A DNA stretch of 64,000 nt from Hymenobacter cyanobacteriorum (lineage in GTDB: Bacteria; Bacteroidota; Bacteroidia; Cytophagales; Hymenobacteraceae): assembly GCF_022631375.1 (NCBI RefSeq), contig NZ_JALBGC010000001.1, positions 744,001-808,000 on the forward strand, read 5' to 3'. Positions 58,417-64,000 of the stretch are shown piece by piece. Within the stretch, counting starts at the first letter, position 1. Each line of letters begins with the position of its first letter. Position numbers and translations under genes: made by a program. The notes below the pieces were generated by a model. It was not told the origin of the DNA. It ran no database searches and saw nothing but the letters and a program-made list of their open reading frames with translations.

Positions 58417-58950
58417 ATGCTCCCTATTTTCATTCGGCCCTCGTTACCGGCCGATGCGCCGGCCGTGCGCGCCCTCTACCAGCGCGTGGCCCGCGAAAGC
58501 GGCGGCATTGCCCGGCAGCCCGACGAGGTGACTGACGACTATGTGCAACACTTCCTGCAACGGGCGCAGGCCCAGGGCATCGGGCTGGTGGCCGAGCAGG
58601 ACGGGCAGATAGTGGCAGAAATTCACACTTACGCCAGTGGGTTGCGGATTTTTGCCCACGTGCTGGGCGACCTCACCGTGGCCGTCGATGCGTCGGTACA
58701 GGGCCAGGGCGTGGGCCGACGGCTGTTCGAAACCTTGCTAGCGGCAGTGCCGACGCGGTTTCCGCACGTCAGCCGCGTGGAGCTGACGGTGCGCGAGAGC
58801 AACGCCCGCGCCCTGGCGCTCTACGAAAAACTGGGGTTTCGGCGCGAGGGCAGATTAGAGGGGCGGGTGGCCGATGGGCACGGCCGGGAAGCCGATATTC
58901 CGATGGCGTGGCACACGCCTGCACCTGCGCAAGCCGCTCAAACATCGTAG
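58417..58950 (+). CDS. GNAT family N-acetyltransferase
   Basis: 177 aa. Single GNAT domain: IRPSLPADAPAVRALYQRV at the start, the acetyl-CoA pyrophosphate-binding motif VQGQGVGRRLFETLL (Q/RxxGxG/A, about 95-109), and the C-terminal RESNARALALYEKLGFRREG. It acetylates an amino group, but the substrate is not predictable. It starts 32 nt after the YeiH-like gene and ends 41 nt before the M42 peptidase gene, all in one direction. The last ten residues are an Ala/Gln-rich tail. Confidence 0.9.
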   Translation: MLPIFIRPSLPADAPAVRALYQRVARESGGIARQPDEVTDDYVQHFLQRAQAQGIGLVAEQDGQIVAEIHTYASGLRIFAHVLGDLTVAVDASVQGQGVGRRLFETLLAAVPTRFPHVSRVELTVRESNARALALYEKLGFRREGRLEGRVADGHGREADIPMAWHTPAPAQAAQTS

Positions 58951-58991
58951 CTTGCTGCTTGTATTATCGTTTTTAACAACACCATCTGCCA

Positions 58992-60062
58992 ATGCGTCCC
59001 GAATCCCTCACCTTCCTCCAAACCTACCTCAACAACCCCTCCCCCACCGGCTTCGAGAAAGAAGGCCAGAAACTGTGGCTGGAATACCTCAAGCCCTACA
59101 TCGACGAATATTTCGTGGATACCTATGGCACGGTGGTGGGCGTAATTAACCCCGACGCGAAGTACAAAGTCGTTATTGAGGCCCACGCCGACGAGATTTC
59201 CTACTTCGTGAACTACATCACCAAGGAAGGCTACCTCTACCTGCGCCGCAACGGCGGCTCCGACCCGCTGGTGGCCCCGAGCAAGCGCGTGAATATTTTC
59301 GGCGAAAAAGGCATCGTGAAGGGCATTTTCGGCTGGCCGGCCATCCACGTGCGCAAGGTGGAGCAGGACAAGGCGCCGACCATCGAAACCGTGTTTCTGG
59401 ACTGCGGCGCGAGCAGCGCCGACGAGGTGGCCGAAATGGGCATCCACGTGGGTTCGGTGGTGACGTTCGAGGACGAATTCACGGTGCTGAACGACAAGTT
59501 TTACGTGGGTCGCGCGCTCGACAACCGGGTGGGCGGCTTCATGATTGCCGAGGTAGCCCGCATGCTCAAGGAGAACAACAAGAAGTTGCCCTTCGGCCTC
59601 TACATCGTGAACGCCGTGCAGGAAGAAATAGGGTTGCGCGGCGCCGAAATGGTGGCCCACCGCATCAACCCCGACGTGGCCATCATCACCGACGTGACGC
59701 ACGACAGTCAGTCTCCGATGTACGAGAAAAAGACGGCCGGTGACATCAGCTGCGGAAAAGGCCCGGTGATTACCTACGGCCCGGCCGTGCAGAACAACCT
59801 ACGCGACCTCATCATCGACACCGCCAAAGCCTCGGATATTCCCTTTCAGCGCGCCGCCGCCACCCGCGCTACCGGCACCGATACGGACGCCTTCGCCTAC
59901 TCCGGCTCGGGCGTGGCTTCGGCCTTGATTTCGCTGCCCCTCAAGTACATGCACACCACCGTGGAAACGGTGCACAAGGACGATGTGGAGAGCGTAACGC
60001 GCCTGATTTACGAAACGCTGCTGCGCATCGAAGACGGCCACGATTTCCGGTATTTCAAATAA
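58992..60062 (+). CDS. M42 family metallo-aminopeptidase
   Basis: 356 aa. M42 enzymes are cytoplasmic, often dodecameric (TET) aminopeptidases with two metals. Visible ligand motifs are EAHADEISYFV (first His/Asp), VGRALDNRVGGFM (bridging Asp), AVQEEIGLRGAE (catalytic and ligand Glu), IITDVTHD (Asp) and the C-terminal YMHTTVETVHKDDV (His). The substrate is probably N-terminal residues of short peptides. The N-terminus has no signal peptide. A REP-like palindrome follows, separating it from the metal-receptor gene. Confidence 0.93.
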   Translation: MRPESLTFLQTYLNNPSPTGFEKEGQKLWLEYLKPYIDEYFVDTYGTVVGVINPDAKYKVVIEAHADEISYFVNYITKEGYLYLRRNGGSDPLVAPSKRVNIFGEKGIVKGIFGWPAIHVRKVEQDKAPTIETVFLDCGASSADEVAEMGIHVGSVVTFEDEFTVLNDKFYVGRALDNRVGGFMIAEVARMLKENNKKLPFGLYIVNAVQEEIGLRGAEMVAHRINPDVAIITDVTHDSQSPMYEKKTAGDISCGKGPVITYGPAVQNNLRDLIIDTAKASDIPFQRAAATRATGTDTDAFAYSGSGVASALISLPLKYMHTTVETVHKDDVESVTRLIYETLLRIEDGHDFRYFK

Positions 60063-60075
60063 GCGTTTTGACGTT

Positions 60076-60162
60076 TGTCATCCTGAGCAAAGCGAAGGAC
60101 CTTATCACGTTGAAGCAAATAGCTCAGTCGTGATAAGGTCCTTCGCTTTGCTCAGGATGACA
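60076..60162. repeat. REP-like palindrome, GTCATCCTGAGC family (copy 6)
   Basis: Left arm TGTCATCCTGAGCAAAGCGA, right arm TCGCTTTGCTCAGGATGACA; the arms continue inward with AGGACCTTATCACG and CGTGATAAGGTCCT. Over 33 nt pair nearly perfectly, the best preserved copy. It lies between the M42 peptidase gene and the metal-receptor gene. Confidence 0.9.
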
Positions 60163-60173
60163 GTAGTTTTCAC

Positions 60174-60986
60174 ATGGAACTTCCCACTATTCCCTCCCAC
60201 CCGCTCAACGTTACCGACCAGATGGGCCGGCGCGTGGCAGTGCCGTTTCCGCCGCGGCGTATTGTGTCGCTGGTGCCGTCGCAAACGGAATTGCTGTTCG
60301 ACCTAGGGCTGGGCGAAAAAGTGGTGGGCGTGACCAAGTTCTGTATTCACCCGACCGAGGCGCGCACCCAGGCCACGGTAATTGGCGGCACGAAGAATTT
60401 CGATTTCGAAAAAATAGCCGCCCTGAAACCCGATTTAATTATCGGCAACAAGGAGGAGAATTATCAGGCTGGCATCGAGCAACTGGCCGCAGAATATCCG
60501 GTTTGGCTTAGCGACATCAGCAACTTGCCGGAAGCGCTGGACATGATTCGGCGCGTCGGTTTCATCGTGGGCGCGAAAGAAAAGGCCGCCGCGCTGGCCG
60601 CTGACATTGAAGCTTCTTTTGCTGATTTGGCGTTGCCAGCCGCTTCAACGGCTGCTCCAGAATCCGTGGCTTATTTCATATGGCGCAAGCCTTACATGGT
60701 AGCCACTACGGGCACTTTTATTGACGACATGCTGCGCCGGGCCGGCTTCGCCAATGCCTTCGCCGGCCTGAGCCGCTACCCCGAAATCAGCGCGGACCAA
60801 CTGGTGGCCGCCAACCCGCAATGCATTTTCCTATCGTCGGAGCCCTACCCGTTCGCGGCGAAGCACATGGCGGAGTTTCAGGCCCTGTGCCCCGCCGCGA
60901 AAATTGAGATTGTGGACGGCGAATTATTCAGCTGGTATGGCAGCCGGCTGCGCAAGTCAGCCGCTTATTTCAGCCAGCTTCGCTGA
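60174..60986 (+). CDS. BtuF-like helical-backbone metal/cobalamin receptor, no signal peptide
   Basis: 270 aa. It matches the periplasmic-binding-protein type II fold of BtuF/FecB: RIVSLVPSQTELLFDLGLGE then VVGVTKFCIHP, LKPDLIIGNKEEN, and a long connecting helix (PEALDMIRRVGFIVGAKEKA). In ABC importers it would bind cobalamin, haem or siderophore in the periplasm. However, the start MELPTIPSHPLNVTDQMGRR is polar and no signal peptide or lipobox is visible, and no ABC permease or ATPase gene lies nearby. A -7-like box TAGTTTTC ends 2 nt before the ATG. Its 3' end overlaps aroA (opposite strand) by 17 nt. Confidence 0.83.
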   Translation: MELPTIPSHPLNVTDQMGRRVAVPFPPRRIVSLVPSQTELLFDLGLGEKVVGVTKFCIHPTEARTQATVIGGTKNFDFEKIAALKPDLIIGNKEENYQAGIEQLAAEYPVWLSDISNLPEALDMIRRVGFIVGAKEKAAALAADIEASFADLALPAASTAAPESVAYFIWRKPYMVATTGTFIDDMLRRAGFANAFAGLSRYPEISADQLVAANPQCIFLSSEPYPFAAKHMAEFQALCPAAKIEIVDGELFSWYGSRLRKSAAYFSQLR

Positions 60987-62211
60987 CGCTGAAGCCGCGC
61001 TTCGCTAATTCATTCCAGAACTGCGGGTAGGACTTGCGCACCACGGTGGGCGCTTCAATGGCAATTGGCCCACGCATCGCCAGCGGCGCAAACGCCATGG
61101 CCATGCGGTGGTCGTGGTAAGTCGCCACCGATTGATTATCGACCGCGAAGCCATTCGATTCAGCCCGGAAGCGGCCTGCGCCCAGGTCGCGTAGGTCGCC
61201 GCCGAACTTGGCCAGCTCGGTTTGCAGGGCCGCGATGCGGTCGGTTTCCTTGATGCGCAGGCTTTCGAGGCCAGTCATATCCACGGGGCGGGTCAGGGCT
61301 GCTGCTACTACCGCCACGGTCTGGGCCAGGTCGGGGCAATCGGTGAAATCGAGCACTGGAATTGCGGTCTGCGGCGTGAGCGGCACCTGGCGCAGGTGCA
61401 CGGCCTCGGCCAGAAAAGTGGTTTCGACACCGAATTGCGTCATCATTTCCGCAATGGCCTGGTCGCCCTGTAACGATTCACGACGCAAGCCGGCCAACGT
61501 GATTTCGGAGCCGGCCGGAGCCAGCGCCACGAAAGCGTACCAGTAGCTGGCCGCCGACCAGTCCGATTCGATGACGTAATCGGTGGGGCGGTACGCGCCG
61601 GGGCGCACCGTCAGCACGTCGCCGTCGGCGGAGTAATCGGCGCCGAAGCGTTGCATCAGCGCCACCGTCATGTTAATGTAGGGGCGCGAGCCGATGTGGC
61701 CCGTGAGCGTGAGGCGCAAGCCGCCGGGCAGGTGCGGCCCCACCATCAGCAGGGCCGAAATGTACTGACTGCTGATATCGCCGCGCACCGATAACTCGGT
61801 GGGCTCTGCGGTTTCGGCAGCGGCAGTGAAACCTCCGATTTCCAATGGCGGGTAGCCGTCGTTGTTCAAATAATGAATGCTGGCTCCGGCCTGGCGCAGC
61901 GCATCGACGAGCACCTTGATGGGCCGCTCCTGCATGCGCGCCGTGCCAGTGAGGCGGCCGCGCCAGTTCGTGACGGCCAAGTAGGCCGTGAGGAAACGCA
62001 TTACGGTGCCGGCATCTTCGGCGCTGAGCTCGGTGCTGGGCGCGGCGGCCAGCAGGCGCAGCATCAGTTGCGTGTCGTTGGCATCGGAGAGGTTGCCGAG
62101 GGTGCCGCCGCCGGCCAGCGCTTGCAGGATGAGGGCGCGGTTGGCTTCGCTTTTGGAAGCCGGAAGTTGGGCAGTGCCGCGTAGCGGGCCGCCGGGCCAG
62201 GAGAGGTGCAT
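60970..62211 (-). CDS. aroA: 3-phosphoshikimate 1-carboxyvinyltransferase (EPSP synthase)
   Basis: 413 aa. Sixth step of the shikimate pathway: shikimate 3-phosphate plus phosphoenolpyruvate gives EPSP. Motifs are LPASKSEANRALILQALAGG (phosphate/PEP binding, residues 17-36), AEDAGTVMRFLTAYLA (where the common NAGTAMR has Asp for Asn), LRIKETDRIAALQTELAKFG and the catalytic DHRMAMAFAPLA near the end. The Asp for Asn change is typical of some Bacteroidota versions. aroB lies just upstream on the same strand; a nested palindrome separates the two genes. The two genes probably form a small shikimate unit. Confidence 0.94.
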   Translation of the reverse strand: MHLSWPGGPLRGTAQLPASKSEANRALILQALAGGGTLGNLSDANDTQLMLRLLAAAPSTELSAEDAGTVMRFLTAYLAVTNWRGRLTGTARMQERPIKVLVDALRQAGASIHYLNNDGYPPLEIGGFTAAAETAEPTELSVRGDISSQYISALLMVGPHLPGGLRLTLTGHIGSRPYINMTVALMQRFGADYSADGDVLTVRPGAYRPTDYVIESDWSAASYWYAFVALAPAGSEITLAGLRRESLQGDQAIAEMMTQFGVETTFLAEAVHLRQVPLTPQTAIPVLDFTDCPDLAQTVAVVAAALTRPVDMTGLESLRIKETDRIAALQTELAKFGGDLRDLGAGRFRAESNGFAVDNQSVATYHDHRMAMAFAPLAMRGPIAIEAPTVVRKSYPQFWNELAKRGFSVSEAG

Positions 62212-62222
62212 GGGTAGTTATC

Positions 62223-62310
62223 AGTTGGTAGTTGTCCGTTGTTAGCTAGTTGGCTGGTTGGAAACAGGTGCCGGTCAGCACCTGACAACAGACAACTAGC
62301 AACGAACAAC
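62223..62310. repeat. Nested palindrome between aroB and aroA
   Basis: The outer segment GGTAGTTGTCCGTTGTTA (62227-62244) pairs with TGACAACAGACAACTAGC (62283-62300) with three mismatches. An inner hairpin CAGGTG ... CACCTG (62265-62284) lies between them. It could reduce read-through from aroB into aroA. Confidence 0.6.
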
Positions 62311-62313
62311 CGG

Positions 62314-63360
62314 CTAGGCTTGCAGCCGGTGGTAATAGCGCAGCGACTCGGCGATTTCGGCCACCGTCACGGGCTGGTCGTACACGCCGTGGCCGATGCC
62401 TTCGAGCAGCGTGCAGTTGATGGTCGCGCCCGCGTTTTTCTTGTCCTGGAGCGCGAATTCGGCGATGGCGTTGGTTTCCAGGGTCACGAAATCGAGCTTG
62501 TCGAACACCGAAAAGATGAATGTTTCGATTTTATCCAGCTCCTCGGCGCTTAGCAGGCCGCGCTGCACCGAGAGCCAGCTTTCGCATACCATGCCAGCGG
62601 CCACGGCCTCGCCGTGCAGGGCCTCGCGGCCGGGCTGGGTGAGCAGGTAGCTCTCCAGCGCGTGGCCCACGGTGTGGCCGAAGTTGAGCAGCTTGCGCGG
62701 GCCGGCTTCGAGCGGGTCGGAGGCCACAATGCGCTGCTTGAGGGCCACCGACTCGCGGATGATGCTGGTCCAGTCGTCGGTCAGCCAGCCCAGGCGGCGG
62801 TTGGTGTTGAAGGCGTCGGCATCGGCAATGAGCCAGTGCTTCACGACTTCGGCGTAGCCCGATTTGAGCTGGCGCGGGTCGAGGGTTTCCAGAAATTTCG
62901 GCGCGATAAACACGCCGGCCGGGGCCTGAAATACACCCAATTGGTTTTTATAGCCCTGAAAATCGACACCGGTTTTGCCGCCCACGCTGGCATCGACCTG
63001 CGCCAGCAGCGTGGTGGGCACCTGCACAAACCGGATGCCGCGCTTGTAGAGCGCCGCCGCAAAACCGCCCAAATCCGTGACCACGCCGCCGCCCAGGTTC
63101 ACGAGCACGGCGTGGCGGTCGGCATGCTGGGCGGTGAGCTCGCCCCACACGGTGTCGCAGCTGGCCAGCGTTTTATATTCTTCGCCGGCCGGAATTTCGA
63201 TGAGCTTGTAGTCGGCCGGCAGGTGCGGCAGCAGCAGCGGCAGGCACTGGCGGGCAGTGTTGCCATCCACGAGCACGAACACGCGGCTTACGGCGGGGCG
63301 TTGGAGCAGTTCGGCCAGGGCGGGCAGGGCCTCGGGGCCGATGATGACGGAATTATCCAT
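62314..63360 (-). CDS. aroB: 3-dehydroquinate synthase
   Basis: 348 aa from the ATG at 63360; the longer open frame upstream overlaps the divergent lipoprotein promoter. NAD- and metal-dependent cyclisation of DAHP to 3-dehydroquinate, second step of the shikimate pathway. Motifs are VNLGGGVVTDLGGFAAALYK, VPTTLLAQVDASVGGKTGVD, LNFGHTVGHALES (zinc-ligand His) and LHGEAVAAGM. The NAD-binding GEEYKTLA is present. It lies upstream of aroA on the same strand and is divergent from a small lipoprotein gene. The C-terminal end is slightly short but complete. Confidence 0.95.
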   Translation of the reverse strand: MDNSVIIGPEALPALAELLQRPAVSRVFVLVDGNTARQCLPLLLPHLPADYKLIEIPAGEEYKTLASCDTVWGELTAQHADRHAVLVNLGGGVVTDLGGFAAALYKRGIRFVQVPTTLLAQVDASVGGKTGVDFQGYKNQLGVFQAPAGVFIAPKFLETLDPRQLKSGYAEVVKHWLIADADAFNTNRRLGWLTDDWTSIIRESVALKQRIVASDPLEAGPRKLLNFGHTVGHALESYLLTQPGREALHGEAVAAGMVCESWLSVQRGLLSAEELDKIETFIFSVFDKLDFVTLETNAIAEFALQDKKNAGATINCTLLEGIGHGVYDQPVTVAEIAESLRYYHRLQA

Positions 63361-63509
63361 GGGCGCAAAAGTCGGCACAAAAAGTTTCGGCCCGCGCAAC
63401 CATCCGGCGCAGTGGCCGGTCAAAGGGGCATAAGTGCATGCATCGGCCTTCCTTTCCACATTTTCCCGGCTTGCTTTTTCCTTTCCTTCCACTTTTTTTC
63501 TTCTGCATC

Positions 63510-63965
63510 ATGTACCCACTTTTCCGTCCGCTGCTGTTCGCCTCCGCCGCGTTGAGCCTGGCCACCTTTGCCGCCTGCCAAAAGGCGGCAGTCGAGCCCG
63601 CTAATCAGCCGGCAACTACCATCGTGGGCCGCTGGGCCCTTGCTCAAACGTCGGGCGGAATCGGGGGCGGCACGCGTCCGGCCGATGCCCAACGCTACCA
63701 GGAAGTAGAATTTACGGCCGACGGCCAGGCCCGCGCAATGGTCAACGGCACGCCTGTGTTTACGGGGTCCTACACGCTCAGCACCGCTGTGGCTTACACC
63801 ACGCGCCGTTCCGAAACTTTTCTGGAGTTTCCGGTGCCGCAAACGAGCGGCCGACCATTCATCGCCGAGCTTTCGGCCACGACCCTCGTGCTGTCCGATG
63901 ATACTTCCGACGGCCTGACCGTGAAGTACCAGCGCGAAATGCCCATGTTCTGCGGCACCCGCTAA
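63510..63965 (+). CDS. Small lipoprotein of unknown function (lipocalin-like pattern)
   Basis: 151 aa from the ATG at 63510. Lipoprotein signal MYPLFRPLLFASAALSLATF then AAC with Cys23. The mature part starts with a disordered segment, then IVGRWALAQTSGGIGGGT and short beta strands (VEFTADGQARAMV, TGSYTLST, TTRRSETFLEF, LVLSDDTSD), resembling lipocalin-like or META-like barrels of Bacteroidota lipoproteins. The likeness is weak and no function can be assigned. It is divergent from aroB across 149 nt. Confidence 0.75.
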   Translation: MYPLFRPLLFASAALSLATFAACQKAAVEPANQPATTIVGRWALAQTSGGIGGGTRPADAQRYQEVEFTADGQARAMVNGTPVFTGSYTLSTAVAYTTRRSETFLEFPVPQTSGRPFIAELSATTLVLSDDTSDGLTVKYQREMPMFCGTR

Positions 63966-63980
63966 AACCTGCTCATTGCT

Positions 63981-64000
63981 ATGCGCCAGTTCCTTACTCC
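63981..64000 (+). CDS. Possible start of the next gene (partial)
   Basis: An ATG at 63981 followed by six open codons (MRQFLT) reaches the right edge of the window. A hydrophobic start is possible, but nothing more can be said. Confidence 0.25.

Overview
The window looks like a chromosomal segment of a high-GC member of the Bacteroidota, most likely Cytophagales/Hymenobacteraceae (Hymenobacter-like). The reasons are type IX secretion (T9SS) C-terminal sorting domains on several very large secreted proteins, a TonB-dependent receptor with a carboxypeptidase-regulatory N-domain, tandem M13 metallopeptidases, a CzcA-type pump fused to TolC, weak Shine-Dalgarno signals, and several matches to the Bacteroidota -7 promoter box TAnnTTTG. 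This assignment is inferred from gene content; no rRNA gene is present. I see no phage, integrase, transposase or CRISPR array.

Layout. 1-9 kb: end of an unknown gene, a lipoprotein cyclophilin, two tandem M13 peptidases, xseA-xseB, and a histidine kinase with a response regulator that ends at a palindrome. 9-15 kb: TonB receptor, two paralogous exported proteins of unknown function, and an alkyltransferase-like protein. 15.5-21.5 kb: an adaptor-pump-TolC drug-efflux operon. 21.7-35 kb: secreted-protein region with four T9SS cargo proteins (helical protein, pectinesterase, IPT-repeat protein, beta-propeller protein) and a zinc phospholipase C-like protein. 35.2-35.5 kb: two serine tRNAs. 35.6-41.4 kb: YihY-like membrane protein, thioesterase, small unknown and MltG in one direction, then a Sua5/YrdC protein, a lipid A acyltransferase-like protein and an exported protein. 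41.6-48.9 kb: heavy-metal efflux operon (His/Cys-rich exported protein, CzcA-TolC fusion, adaptor lipoprotein), then a WbqC-like protein. 49-64 kb: clpC, a small exported protein, an S9 oligopeptidase, an acyl-CoA carboxylase beta subunit, a LysR regulator with a YeiH transporter, a GNAT, an M42 aminopeptidase, a BtuF-like metal-receptor protein, aroA, aroB and a small lipoprotein.

The most unusual layer is intergenic. At least ten palindromic elements of several families lie between genes. One family has a GTCATnCTGAGC-like core (six copies). Two further copies of about 180 bp are composite: they have GTCATTGCGAGCG arms and carry a nested terminator-like hairpin, and both lie exactly between convergent genes. 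Another palindrome supplies the stop codon of the shortened response regulator. Others lie inside the two efflux operons. The best protein-level observations are an internal signal peptide with cleavage site inside the CzcA-TolC fusion, opposite charge extremes in XseA and XseB, a 225/226-bp match between non-adjacent IPT repeats, and a duplicated beta-propeller.
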